A stretch of DNA of 64,000 nt, from contig NZ_JARVKV010000031.1 in assembly GCF_029813835.1 (NCBI RefSeq), positions 1 through 64,000 of the forward strand. The letters are read 5' to 3'. The position numbers were made by a program, and so were the translations under genes. Positions 49,395 through 58,785 of this stretch are shown here, piece after piece. Position 1 is the first letter of the stretch. Every line of letters begins with the position of its first letter. The notes beneath the pieces were generated by a model, which did no database searches, was not told where the DNA came from, and saw nothing but the letters and a program-made list of their open reading frames with translations. Origin of the DNA: Streptomyces sp. DH37. Lineage in GTDB: Bacteria; Actinomycetota; Actinomycetes; Streptomycetales; Streptomycetaceae.

Positions 49395-51008
49395 ATGGAC
49401 GTGCTTCGGTGGGAAGTCCTTCTCGCGGTGCTCGGTGTGCTCGTGCCGATCGCCGCCGCGCTCTACGAGTTCGTCTTCGTCGGCCGCAAACGGCTCGGCT
49501 ACCGGGTGCAGATGGACACCACCGCCACCGACGCGGTCCACTCCCGGTACGCCGGCGTCCAGTACGCGGGCGCGCTGCAGCAGTTGCAGGACGGGGACGG
49601 AACGCGGCTGACCGACCCGTCGTTCGTCCTGCTGCGCATCGAGAACAGCGGCGCGACCCACATCGACATCGACGACTACGCCGTCCTCCCCGACGACAAG
49701 GTCGGCATCCGGGTGAGGTTCCCGGGCCGCCGGGTGGCCGGGATGGTGGTGACCGAGCTCAGCGACGACTTCCTGCGCCCCTGCTTCAACGACGACTCGG
49801 GGCTGAACGTGCGCGACGGCGTCATCGAACTCCCCAAGGTGCCGCTGAACCGTTCCGCCCACTACAAGGTCCTGGCCGCCCTGGAGCGCACCGACGGGAC
49901 GGAGGCCGACCCCCGTGCGGAGTTCGCGCCGCCCGAGGTCATCGGCGGCATCAAGGGCGGGGTCGGCAACGGGGGCGTGCAGGAGACCAGGAGCCAGACC
50001 GGGACGTCCTGGCGGGCCGTGGCGCTGATCTGCTTCCTCGTCACGGTCATCCTCGGTCAGCTCGCCTTCTCGGTCCTCGGCCGCGACGGCGCCGGGGCGC
50101 CGCTGGACTGCGCGGGGGGCGAGCTCACCCTCACCGGATCCACGGCCTTCGAGCCCGTGCTGCGGGACGCGGCGAAGGCGTACGGCGAGACCTGCGCGCA
50201 GCAGGGCGTCGAGTTCCACTACGCGTTCGAGAGCAGCGACGAGGGGCTGGACGCGCTGGAGCGGGAGGGGAAGCGCAGGGGCGCGGGGAAAGCGGAGATG
50301 CTGGCGTTCACCGACGGGACCAAGCGCGACGACCAGCCGCTGCTGCTGCCGCGCCCCGTCGCCTTCACCCTCTTCACCCTCGTCGTCCACCGGGACGCCG
50401 GGGTCCAGGACCTCACGCCGGAGCAGATCAGGGACCTGTACGAGGGGAGGATCACCAACTGGCGGGAGGTGGGGGGCGAGGACCTGCCGGTCCGCCTGGT
50501 GAGCCGCCACAGCGACTCCGGCACCCGCAAGGCCTTCGAGCGGCGGGTCCTCGGCAGGGCGCAGAGCCTCGCCCCCACGTCCGACGACTGCGAGAACCCG
50601 CGGCCCGGCGCACCGCGCGGTCCCGTCTCCTGCGAACGGGGCTCCACCACCGGGGTGCTGGACGAGGTGGCGGAGACGCCCGGGGCGATCGGCTACAGCG
50701 GGCTCGACGAGGCGTCGACCCGGAAGGACCTGCTGCCGGTGCGCATCGGCGGCCGGCGGGCCACGCTGGAGGAGGCCGACCACGGGGCCTACCCCTTCTG
50801 GGAGACGGAGTACGCCCACACCTACGGGGAGCCCCCCGCCACGTCGCTGGCCGCCGCCTTCCTGCGCTACCTGACGAACGAGGTCGGCAGGGACATCGTG
50901 CGCTCCCGCGGCCACCGCCCCTGCGCCGAACTGCAGAACCCGGTGCTGTGCCGCCCCGTGCCGCAGACGGCTCCCCCGGGGGCGGAGGGGGCGGGGGCCG
51001 CCGGGTGA
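49395..51008 (+). CDS. Membrane-anchored PstS-like substrate-binding protein
   Basis: A 537-residue protein with a membrane helix at about 7-28, a beta-rich cytoplasmic or juxtamembrane region (30-190) of unknown type (FVLLRIENSGATHIDIDDY), a second helix at about 213-232 (AVALICFLVTVILGQLAFSVL), and a C-terminal PstS-like phosphate-binding fold: LTGSTAFEPVLRDAA, then SRHSDSGTRKAFERRVL and GAIGYSGL. Transporter PstS proteins are free lipoproteins beside pstCAB; none of those genes is here. The architecture, two helices placing the binding domain outside, implies a sensor or receptor. It recalls the binding domain attached to the caspase at 28608. Confidence 0.82.
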   Translation: MDVLRWEVLLAVLGVLVPIAAALYEFVFVGRKRLGYRVQMDTTATDAVHSRYAGVQYAGALQQLQDGDGTRLTDPSFVLLRIENSGATHIDIDDYAVLPDDKVGIRVRFPGRRVAGMVVTELSDDFLRPCFNDDSGLNVRDGVIELPKVPLNRSAHYKVLAALERTDGTEADPRAEFAPPEVIGGIKGGVGNGGVQETRSQTGTSWRAVALICFLVTVILGQLAFSVLGRDGAGAPLDCAGGELTLTGSTAFEPVLRDAAKAYGETCAQQGVEFHYAFESSDEGLDALEREGKRRGAGKAEMLAFTDGTKRDDQPLLLPRPVAFTLFTLVVHRDAGVQDLTPEQIRDLYEGRITNWREVGGEDLPVRLVSRHSDSGTRKAFERRVLGRAQSLAPTSDDCENPRPGAPRGPVSCERGSTTGVLDEVAETPGAIGYSGLDEASTRKDLLPVRIGGRRATLEEADHGAYPFWETEYAHTYGEPPATSLAAAFLRYLTNEVGRDIVRSRGHRPCAELQNPVLCRPVPQTAPPGAEGAGAAG

Positions 51009-51119
51009 CCGGACGGCCGCCGGCCCCCGTGTGGCGGCGGCCCCTCGCCGGCGGTCCGTAGGAACCTGGACCGTCTCCCGCGAACCGCCGGAGACGTCCA
51101 CCCACCCGGAGGTGCCCCC

Positions 51120-52169
51120 ATGCCACCCGGCCGCTTCCCGACGGCGCCCGCAGCCGGACCGCGCAGGCCCGAGACGCTGCTGGTGATGGACCGCGACACG
51201 CTGCGCACCCAGTTCGGCGAGGCCGAACTGGCCAGACTGCGCGCCCTGGCCTCGCTCGGCGAGCCGCTCGCCGCCCACGAGCTGGAGTCACCCCGGGTGC
51301 GCCGCCGCCTGGCCGGGACGGAGGTGCTGATCACCTCCTGGGGATGCCCGCCGCTGGACGAGGGGGTGCTGCGGGCCGCCCCCCGGCTGCGCGCCGTGCT
51401 GCACGCGGCCGGCAGCGTACGCCACCACGTCGGCGGCGCCGTCCTCGACCGCGGGCTGCTGGTCACCACCGCCGCCGGGGCCAACGCCGAACCCGTGGCC
51501 CGGTACACGCTGGCCGCGATCCTGTGGGCGTTCAAGAAGGCGCCGTTCCTGGCCGCGGAGGCCCGCCGCTTCCGCGACGACTGGAGCTACCGGGACCGGC
51601 ACGGCGAGCTGAGCGGCGCGGACCGCACCGTGGCCCTGGTGGGTTTCTCCCGGACCGGCCGCCGGGTCGCGCGGCTGCTGCTCGGACTCGGCCTGGCCCG
51701 GGTCCTGGTCGTCGACCCCGTGGCCGACCCGGCCGAGATCACCGCCGAGGGGGCCGAACCGGTCACCCTGGAGCAGGCGCTGCCGCGGGCCGACGTCCTC
51801 AGCCTGCACGCCCCCTCGCTCCCGCGGACCCGCCACCTGATCGGGGCCGCCGAGCTGGCCGCGCTGCCGCCCGGCGCGGTGCTGGTCAACACCGCCCGCG
51901 GCGCCCTGGTGGACACCGCGGCACTCGAACGGGCGTGTGCGGAGGACGGGCTGTACGCGGTCCTGGACGTCACCGACCCCGAGCCGCTGCCGCCCTCCTC
52001 GCCGCTGTACGACCTGCCCAACGTGGTGCTCACCCCGCACGTCGCCGGTTCCCTCGGCTCCGAGACGCGCCGGATGGCCGCCGCCGCGCTGGACGAACTG
52101 GAGCGGTACGCGTCCGGGGCGCCGCCCGCCGACCCGGTCACCCGGCAGACGCTGGAGGTGCAGGCGTGA
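51120..52169 (+). CDS. D-isomer-specific 2-hydroxyacid dehydrogenase
   Basis: A 349-residue NAD-dependent dehydrogenase. RTVALVGFSRTGRRVARLLL is the cofactor loop (GxSxxG variant of GxGxxG), VLVNTARGALVD carries the catalytic Arg region, DVTDPEPLPP the Glu, and LTPHVAGSLG the catalytic His. The N-terminal catalytic domain is less conserved, so the substrate (hydroxypyruvate, phosphoglycerate-like or other 2-ketoacid) is open. The ATG at 51120 has a perfect GGAGGTG site. Confidence 0.92.
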   Translation: MPPGRFPTAPAAGPRRPETLLVMDRDTLRTQFGEAELARLRALASLGEPLAAHELESPRVRRRLAGTEVLITSWGCPPLDEGVLRAAPRLRAVLHAAGSVRHHVGGAVLDRGLLVTTAAGANAEPVARYTLAAILWAFKKAPFLAAEARRFRDDWSYRDRHGELSGADRTVALVGFSRTGRRVARLLLGLGLARVLVVDPVADPAEITAEGAEPVTLEQALPRADVLSLHAPSLPRTRHLIGAAELAALPPGAVLVNTARGALVDTAALERACAEDGLYAVLDVTDPEPLPPSSPLYDLPNVVLTPHVAGSLGSETRRMAAAALDELERYASGAPPADPVTRQTLEVQA

Positions 52170-52233
52170 GCGCGGCCCGCGGTGGTGGTCCGGGCGTACG
52201 ACTTCGAGCGGCGGACCCTCTGAACCTCTGGTA

Positions 52234-52269
52234 TGCCTTGAATGCCATGAATCTCACGAATGTCACGAA
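52234..52269. repeat. Four 9-bp direct repeats in a promoter region
   Basis: TGCCTTGAA, TGCCATGAA, TCTCACGAA and TGTCACGAA follow each other without gaps, consensus TGYCAYGAA, with GAA in phase every 9 bp. The block is strikingly AT-rich for this genome and ends 28 bp before the GTG at 52298. Confidence 0.85.
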
Positions 52270-52297
52270 AGCGGCATAAGGCGAACTGGAGATCATC

Positions 52298-52963
52298 GTG
52301 TCCGAACGCAACACGCTCGCCCGCAGCCTCCACGACCTGGGGATGGGCGCATGGTTCGGCGGCTCCCTGATGGGCGCCGTGGGTCTGAACGGCGTCGCAC
52401 GGGAATGGGAGGACGCCAAGGCCGGCGACAGGATCGCGAGCATCGGGTGGGCGAAGTGGACGCCGGTCAACGGGGTGGCCATCGCCGCCCACCTCGCGGG
52501 CGCCGTCTCGCTGCTCGCGTCCAACTTCTACCGGGTCGAGCACCAGCGGGGAGTGGGCGCCTCCTCGGCGATCAAGACCATCCTCACCGGCGCGGCGCTG
52601 GCGGCCACCGCCTACAGCCGCGTCCTGGGCAAGAAGCTGGAGATGGCCACCTCCTCCGACCCGGGCAAGTCCGCCGCGGCCCAGGACCACCCCGTCTCCG
52701 TGGAGGACGCCGAGCGGCAGCTGCGCTGGGCCCAGTGGAGCATCCCCGTCCTGACCGGGGCGCTCACCGTCGTCAGCGCGCTCCAGGGCGAGCAGCAGAA
52801 GCCGGTCGAGCAGAAGATGGGCATGCTGCGCAAGGCCGCCGCACCCGGAACCCTCACCCGGGCAGCCGGACCCCGGTCAGCTCCGCGCAGGCGGCCAGCA
52901 GGCCGTCCTGGACGGCCGGGTCGTACGCGGCGGGGTTCGCCCTCAGCTCCCGCCTCCGCTTGA
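52298..52963 (+). CDS. Membrane protein of unknown function
   Basis: A 221-residue protein beginning MSERNTLARSLHDLGMGAWFGGSLMGAVGLNG, with three or four predicted helices (around 15-30, 60-80, 90-108, 145-160). I do not recognise a named family, though similar short membrane proteins occur widely in streptomycetes. The last 35 residues or so are Arg/Pro/Gly-rich, overlap the convergent SDR gene by 110 bp, and look like read-through beyond an older stop near 52,855. The GTG at 52298 has a GGAG site, and a four-unit 9-bp repeat lies just upstream. Confidence 0.78.
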   Translation: MSERNTLARSLHDLGMGAWFGGSLMGAVGLNGVAREWEDAKAGDRIASIGWAKWTPVNGVAIAAHLAGAVSLLASNFYRVEHQRGVGASSAIKTILTGAALAATAYSRVLGKKLEMATSSDPGKSAAAQDHPVSVEDAERQLRWAQWSIPVLTGALTVVSALQGEQQKPVEQKMGMLRKAAAPGTLTRAAGPRSAPRRRPAGRPGRPGRTRRGSPSAPASA

Positions 52964-53645
52964 AGTACCGCCCCGTGACGGTGGCCGCCGGCTCGTCGGA
53001 GGTGGCCAGCCACACCTGCGTCTCCGCGCCCTCGGGCAGGCTGTCCGGGGCGTTCGGCCCGCCCATCCTGGTCTTGATCCAGCCGGGGTCCACGGCGTTG
53101 GACAGCGTGTCCCCCCAGCGGCGCGCGACGGCGAAGGCCAGGACCACGTCGTACAGCTTGGAGTCCGAGTAGGCCTGCATGCCGTCCCACGGCCGCCTCT
53201 CGAACCGCAGGTCGTCCAGGGCCGCCGTGCCCCGCGCCTCCAGACCGGACGTCAGGTAGACCAGCCGGCGCGGCCGCGGCATCAGCGCGGTGAGCAGGTA
53301 GGGCGCCAGGACGTTCACCTGGAAGACGCGCTCCAGGCCGTCCTCGGTCACGACGCGCTCCGCCGCCCCGCCGCCGACGCCCGCGTTGTGGATCACCACG
53401 TCGAACGGGCCCGCCCCGGCCGCCGCCCGCGCCAGCTCCCGGGTCCGCGCCAGCGACGCGAGGTCCCCGGTGAGCACCCCGGCGGCCTCCGGCACCGCCT
53501 CCCGCGCCTCCCGCGCCCGCGCCTCGTTCCGCGCGTGCAGGACGACCCGGTGGCCCGCCGCGGCGAGGGTGGCCGCGGTCTCGCGCCCGATGCCGTCCGC
53601 CGAACCCGTCACGAACACACTGATGCCGGCACCCTCGGCCGCCAT
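52854..53645 (-). CDS. SDR-family oxidoreductase (retinol-dehydrogenase-like)
   Basis: A 263-residue short-chain dehydrogenase. VFVTGSADGIGRETAATLA is the cofactor loop with Arg for NADP (HARNEARAREA), VIHNAGVGGG replaces NNAG, and YSDSKLYDV holds the Tyr/Lys pair. The long C-terminus after DPGWIKTRMGG fits the WW-oxidoreductase/retinol-dehydrogenase-like subgroup. The ATG at 53645 follows GAGGAGGAG. It lies 140 bp downstream of an AraC-family gene on the same strand and is a likely target. Confidence 0.88.
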   Translation of the reverse strand: MAAEGAGISVFVTGSADGIGRETAATLAAAGHRVVLHARNEARAREAREAVPEAAGVLTGDLASLARTRELARAAAGAGPFDVVIHNAGVGGGAAERVVTEDGLERVFQVNVLAPYLLTALMPRPRRLVYLTSGLEARGTAALDDLRFERRPWDGMQAYSDSKLYDVVLAFAVARRWGDTLSNAVDPGWIKTRMGGPNAPDSLPEGAETQVWLATSDEPAATVTGRYFKRRRELRANPAAYDPAVQDGLLAACAELTGVRLPG

Positions 53646-53785
53646 GGCTCCTCCTCGTGGTCCGCGCACGTCCCGGCCGGTCGCCGGGACCGTGCTGCGC
53701 TTCCGATCATGCCCCGGGGATGGGAGCGGTACCACCGAACGGCCGCGCGGCGTACGGCCGTCCGGGGGTGCGTGCCCGGCCGCGC

Positions 53786-54811
53786 TCAGCGCCCGGCGGC
53801 GTTCGCCACGAGACCGTTCCGCGCGACCGCCGGCGTCCCCCCGGGAGCCAGGGCCCGCTGCCGGTAGTCGCTGGGCGAGGTGCCGTAGGCGAGCCGGAAG
53901 GCGCGGCTGAAGGCGGAGGGGTCGGTCAGGCCCCACCGGGCGGCGACGGCGTGGATGGGCGTGCCGTGCAGGCCGGGGTCGGACAGGTCCTGCCGGATGC
54001 GCCGCAGCCGCTGGTCGCGCAGGAACGCAGAGACGGTCGAGCCCTCGTCCCGGAACAGGCGGTGCAGATGGCTCAGGGAGATGTGGTGCGCCGCCGCGAT
54101 CGTCCGCGGGGACAGGTGGGGGTCGTGCAGATGCCGGCGGATGAAGGCCTGGACGCGCCGCAGGAGGGCCCGCCGCTGGTCCTCCGGCGGCAGGGAGCGG
54201 TCGGTCTCCAGGGCGTGGGCGAACAGGGCGGACAGCAGGTCGACCGCGACCGCGGCCAGCCGCGGCCCGTCGGAGGGCCGGTAGCGGGCGGCGTCGGCCG
54301 CCACCGTGCTCAGGAACTGCGCCAGCAGCGCCCCCAGCCCCTCCCGCGCCGACAGCCGGTGGCGGGTCACCTCGGCCAGCCGGCCGGGCGGCAGGTTCAG
54401 CAGGTTCCGGGGGACCTCCAGGCCGATGCCGCTGTACGGGCCGTCGCCGTCGCCCGCCCAGACCTCGCAGGGGCACGAGGTGTCCAGGACGCACAGGGAG
54501 CCGGGGCCGTAGCCGTCCGCGCGGCCTTCCCGGGCGACCCTGAGCCGCCCCCGCAGCGGCAGGGACACGTGGACGGCCTCCGGGTCGTACCGCCGGATCA
54601 GCTCGGGGGTGCGCCGCAGGACGGCGGGCTGGAACGTGGCGGGCCACACCGTCACGGCGCCGACGCCCAGGACGCGCAGCCGGCCCTGGAAGTCCGCGCG
54701 GTGGGGGCTGTCCGCCTCCAGGGGCGCGTGGGCCCGCTGGACCAGTTCGCGCCAGCGGCCGAACCGCTCCGCCGCCGGAAACTCCTCGCTCCTGAACGCC
54801 GTCTCGTACAC
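53786..54811 (-). CDS. AraC-family regulator
   Basis: A 341-residue activator. Residues 1-200 form an AraC-binding-like sensor (HVSLPLRGRLRVAREG, GSLCVLDTSCPCEVW), of the type Pfam calls AraC_binding_2. The C-terminus carries two helix-turn-helix motifs: PRTIAAAHHISLSHLHRLFRDEG and VAARWGLTDPSAFSRAFRLAYGTSPSDYR. The start is a GTG at 54811 behind AGGAGGAG. The ligand is unknown; the adjacent SDR gene is the likeliest regulon member. Confidence 0.92.
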   Translation of the reverse strand: MYETAFRSEEFPAAERFGRWRELVQRAHAPLEADSPHRADFQGRLRVLGVGAVTVWPATFQPAVLRRTPELIRRYDPEAVHVSLPLRGRLRVAREGRADGYGPGSLCVLDTSCPCEVWAGDGDGPYSGIGLEVPRNLLNLPPGRLAEVTRHRLSAREGLGALLAQFLSTVAADAARYRPSDGPRLAAVAVDLLSALFAHALETDRSLPPEDQRRALLRRVQAFIRRHLHDPHLSPRTIAAAHHISLSHLHRLFRDEGSTVSAFLRDQRLRRIRQDLSDPGLHGTPIHAVAARWGLTDPSAFSRAFRLAYGTSPSDYRQRALAPGGTPAVARNGLVANAAGR

Positions 54812-55068
54812 CGTGCTCCTCCTTCTCCCGGTCGTGTCTCCCGCCGCCGACCCGGCCCGAGCACACCGGTCCGTTCGGCCACGCCCGGCACCGAGTCTCG
54901 GCGGACACGGGTTGTCAGGCAGGCCCGTTCCGCCACGCCGGACAATTCGCGGCCGGTCCCGCGGCGTGCGCCGCGGCGGAACCGGAGGGCCTGCGCGCGG
55001 ACTTGTCGGCCGGGCACGGGCGGCCTACGGTGACGCCGGACCGCGGACGCGGCGGGGGAGGGCACGCG

Positions 55069-58000
55069 ATGGGGCGTCGGGAGAAACCGCTGGATCCGGC
55101 CGCGGGACCGGTGCAGCGTTTCGCCGCCGAACTGCGCGGGCTGCGCCGGGAGTCGGGCGGCGCCACCTACCGGGCGATGGCGCAGCGGGCCCCCTACTCC
55201 GCGGCGACCCTGGCCGAGGCGGCCGCCGGCCGGAAGCTGCCCACGCTCCCGGTCGCCCTGGCCTACGCGGAGGCCTGCGGCGGGGACCGGCGGGAGTGGG
55301 AGCGGCGCTGGCGCCGGGCGTCCGCCGACGTACTGGCCCAGCCGGCCGGCGCGGACGTCGCCGAGGCGCCCTACCCGGGACTGCGGCGCTTCCAGCCGGA
55401 GGACGAGAAGCGGTTCTTCGGGCGCGAGCAGCTCACCGGCGACCTGGTGCGCCTGGTGGGGGAGGGCCGGTTCACGGCCCTCGTCGGCGCTTCCGGCAGC
55501 GGCAAGTCGTCGCTGCTGCGCGCCGGGCTGATCCCCGCGCTGCGGTCCGGCGCCACCGGGACGCGCCCGGCCGCCATCCGCGTCTTCACGCCCGGTCCGC
55601 ACCCCGTCCGCACCCACGCCCACCTGCTCGTACCGGCGTCCCGGGCCTCCGGTGAGGACACCGTGGTCGTCGTCGACCAGTTCGAGGAGGCCTTCACCCT
55701 CTGCCGCGACCCGGAGGAGCGGACGGAGTTCGTGGACCTGCTGCTGGAGGCCCGCCGGCCCCGCAGCCGGCTGCGGGTCGTCGTCGCCGTCAGGGCCGAC
55801 TTCTTCGGGCACTGCGCGGGCCACCGGGCGCTGGCCGACGCCCTGCGGGACGCCACGCTCCTGGTCGGGCCGATGACGCCGGCGGAACTGCGCCGGGCCA
55901 TCGTCCGGCCGGCCACCGACGCGGGCCTGATCGTCGAACGCGCCCTCACCGCGCGGCTGGTGGACGAGGCGACCGGTGAGCCCGGCGGACTGCCCCTGAT
56001 GTCCCACGCCCTGCTGGAGACCTGGCGCCGCCGCCGCGGCCGCGCGCTGACCCTGGCCGCCTACGAGGCGGCCGGCGGCATACGCGGCGCCATCGCCCAG
56101 ACCGCCGAGGACCTCTACACCCGGCTGGACCCCGCCCGGGCCGCCGCCGCCCGCAGGGTCCTCCTGCGGCTGGTCAACCCCGGTGAGGGCGCGCCCGACA
56201 CCCGGCGCCCGACCGACCGCGGCGAGCTGGGGGCGGACGGCCCGGGCCGCACCGCCGAGGGGGAGGTGCTGGAGCGGCTGGCACGCGCCCGTCTGGTCAC
56301 CCTCGACGGCTCCACGGTCAACCTCGCGCACGAGGCCCTGATAGGGGCCTGGCCGCGGTTGCGCGGCTGGATCGAGGAGGACCGGCGGCGGCTGCTCGTC
56401 CACCGGCAGCTGACGGAGGCCGCGCAGGCGTGGCGTTCCCTGGACCGCGACGCCGGGGCCCTCTACCGGGGCGCCCGGCTCGCGGCGGCGCGGGACCGGC
56501 TCGGCGGCACGGAGGCCGACCTCACGCCGCTGGAGCGGGAGTTCCTGCTGGCCAGCGAGGCCGCCGAGAACGAGGAGGCCGAGGAGGCCCGCGCCCGGGC
56601 CAGGCGGCTGCGCCGGCTGTCGGCGGTGCTCTCCGTCCTGCTGGTGTTCTGCGCGGCCGCGGTCGCGGCGACCTTCCAGCAGTACTCCATCGCCCGGGAG
56701 CAGCGCCGCGTCGTCACCTCGCACGAACTGGCCGCCCGGGCGGACTCGATGGCCGGGGAGCGTCCGGAGGCGGCCATGATGCTGGCCCTGGCGGCCTTCC
56801 AGCGGGCCGACGTCACCGAGACGCGCAGCAGCCTGCTGGGCGCCTACGCCCGGTACCGGGCCGACCAGTTCGCCGGGCACACCGACACCGTGGCGGCGAT
56901 GGAGTTCTCGCCGGACGGCCGGACCCTGGCCACGGTCGGCGGCGACCACGGCGTCAAGCTGTGGGACGTCCGCACCCACGGCGTCGCCGCCACCCTCACC
57001 GGGCACACGGACCGGGTCAACGACCTCGACTTCTCCCCGGACGGCCGGACCCTGGCCACCGCGGGCGACGACCGCAGCGTCAAGCTGTGGGACGCCCGCG
57101 CCCACCGGGTCGCCGCCACCCTCACCGGGCACACCGGTCCGGTCACGACGGTGGTCTTCTCCCCGGACGGCCGGACCCTGGCCACCGGCGGCGGCGACGC
57201 GGCGGTGAGGCTCTGGGACGTCGCGGCGCGCCGGCAGACCGCCGTCCTGTCCGGCCACAGCGGCGAGGTGACCACGGCGGCGTTCTCGCCGGACGGCCGC
57301 ACCCTGGTCACCGGCGGCGTCGACGCCACCCTGCGCATGTGGGACACCGCGTCGGGCCGCGAGACCGCCACCCTCGCCGTCATGAGGAGCGCTTCGACGG
57401 GGCACAGGAGCCCGGTCTACGACGTGGCGTTCAGCCCGGACGGCCGGACCCTGGCCGCGGCCGGCACCGAGACCACCCGGCTGTGGGACACGGCGACGTA
57501 CCACTACCGGAAGACCGCCGCGGTGACGGGCCGCCGCGAACACGCGCACCGGGAGCTGGCGTTCGGCCCCGGCAGCCGCACCCTCGCCATCACCGCCGCC
57601 GACGGCACGGTCAGGTTCTGGGACACCGGCAGCCACCGCACGACCGCCACCATCACCGCGGGGGACGAGCCGGCCCCCTACGAGACGGCGCTGTCCCCCG
57701 GCGGCCGCCTCCTGGCCGTCGCCGACGGAGAGGGCCGGGTGCAGCTGTGGAACACCGCCACGCGCCAGCGGACGGCCGTCCTCGGCGCCGCCGCGCCGTT
57801 CTCCCGGCTGGCGGCGTTCTCCCCGGACGGCCGGACCCTGGCCACCACCGGTTCCGCCGACGGGACGGTGGAACTGTGGCGGACGGGGACGCACCGCCGG
57901 ACCGGCACCCTCGCGCACGGAAGCGACGTGTACGCGGCGGCGTTCTCCCCCGACGGCCGCACCCTGGCCACCGGCGCCGCCGACGGCACGGTCCGCCTCT

Positions 58001-58722
58001 GGGAGGCCGCGTCGGGCCGCCGGAGAGCCACCCTGTCCGGCCACACCGACGGCGTGACGGCGATCGCCTTCTCGCCGGACGGCCGCACCCTGGCCACCGG
58101 CGCGGCCGACGACGCCGTACGGCTGTGGGACGTGGGGACGGGCCGGCCCGGAGCGCTCCTCAGACGGCACACCGGCCGGGTGAACGCGGTGGCGTTCTCG
58201 CCGGACGGCCGCACCCTGGCCACGGCCTCCGCCGACCGCACCGTGCGGGTGTGGGAGGTGCGCGGCCACCGGGTGCGGGCCACCCTCACCGGCTACGGAA
58301 GCCCGGTCACCGGTGCGGCGTTCTCCCCGGACGGCCGTCTGCTCGCGACCGCCGCCGGGGGCCGCGTACGGCTGTGGGACACGGCCTCGCACCGCACCGC
58401 CGCCACCCTCACGGGCCACCCCGACGGCGCGGACCACGTGGCGTTCTCGCCGGACGGCCGGACCCTGGTCACCGCGGGGGCCGGCACGATCCACCTGTGG
58501 GACACGGCCTCGCGCGGTACGGCCGCCACGCTCACCACCGGCGGGGAGGTGTCCGCCATGGCCCTGGGCCCGGACGGCAGGGTCCTCGCCACCGCCGGGG
58601 AGGAGAAGCGCCTGTGGCGGATCGACACCGGCGACGTGGCGGCCGAGATCTGCCGGGCGAGGCGGACCCACCGCTGGTCCGAGCTGGTCTCGGACCTGCC
58701 CGCGGCCCCCTCCTGCCCCTGA
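55069..58722 (+). CDS. HTH-nSTAND NTPase with transmembrane helix and 14 WD40 repeats
   Basis: A 1,217-residue signalling protein. Residues 14-80 are XRE-like. The nSTAND1 NTPase (about 105-500) opens PYPGLRRFQPEDEKRFFGRE; Walker A is GASGSGKSSL with Lys146, and Walker B VVVVDQFEEAF with Asp203. One membrane helix lies near 517-540 (LSAVLSVLLVFCAAAVAATF). From 601 to the end I count 14 WD40 repeats of the form FSPDGRTLATGG...LWD, enough for two 7-bladed propellers. If the single helix is real, ATPase and propellers sit on opposite faces of the membrane. STAND proteins oligomerise on ligand binding. The ATG at 55069 has a GGGGGAGG site. It faces the CHAT operon. Confidence 0.92.
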   Translation: MGRREKPLDPAAGPVQRFAAELRGLRRESGGATYRAMAQRAPYSAATLAEAAAGRKLPTLPVALAYAEACGGDRREWERRWRRASADVLAQPAGADVAEAPYPGLRRFQPEDEKRFFGREQLTGDLVRLVGEGRFTALVGASGSGKSSLLRAGLIPALRSGATGTRPAAIRVFTPGPHPVRTHAHLLVPASRASGEDTVVVVDQFEEAFTLCRDPEERTEFVDLLLEARRPRSRLRVVVAVRADFFGHCAGHRALADALRDATLLVGPMTPAELRRAIVRPATDAGLIVERALTARLVDEATGEPGGLPLMSHALLETWRRRRGRALTLAAYEAAGGIRGAIAQTAEDLYTRLDPARAAAARRVLLRLVNPGEGAPDTRRPTDRGELGADGPGRTAEGEVLERLARARLVTLDGSTVNLAHEALIGAWPRLRGWIEEDRRRLLVHRQLTEAAQAWRSLDRDAGALYRGARLAAARDRLGGTEADLTPLEREFLLASEAAENEEAEEARARARRLRRLSAVLSVLLVFCAAAVAATFQQYSIAREQRRVVTSHELAARADSMAGERPEAAMMLALAAFQRADVTETRSSLLGAYARYRADQFAGHTDTVAAMEFSPDGRTLATVGGDHGVKLWDVRTHGVAATLTGHTDRVNDLDFSPDGRTLATAGDDRSVKLWDARAHRVAATLTGHTGPVTTVVFSPDGRTLATGGGDAAVRLWDVAARRQTAVLSGHSGEVTTAAFSPDGRTLVTGGVDATLRMWDTASGRETATLAVMRSASTGHRSPVYDVAFSPDGRTLAAAGTETTRLWDTATYHYRKTAAVTGRREHAHRELAFGPGSRTLAITAADGTVRFWDTGSHRTTATITAGDEPAPYETALSPGGRLLAVADGEGRVQLWNTATRQRTAVLGAAAPFSRLAAFSPDGRTLATTGSADGTVELWRTGTHRRTGTLAHGSDVYAAAFSPDGRTLATGAADGTVRLWEAASGRRRATLSGHTDGVTAIAFSPDGRTLATGAADDAVRLWDVGTGRPGALLRRHTGRVNAVAFSPDGRTLATASADRTVRVWEVRGHRVRATLTGYGSPVTGAAFSPDGRLLATAAGGRVRLWDTASHRTAATLTGHPDGADHVAFSPDGRTLVTAGAGTIHLWDTASRGTAATLTTGGEVSAMALGPDGRVLATAGEEKRLWRIDTGDVAAEICRARRTHRWSELVSDLPAAPSCP

Positions 58723-58785
58723 CGGGCGGGGCGCGGGACGGCACCGAACGCGCCGGCGCCGCGCGGGCACCGCCGCGCGCCCTCC

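Noticed and set aside
56880..58560. Many near-identical DNA blocks that look like a tandem repeat locus
   Set aside because: They encode the WD40 repeats of the nSTAND protein and need no separate explanation.
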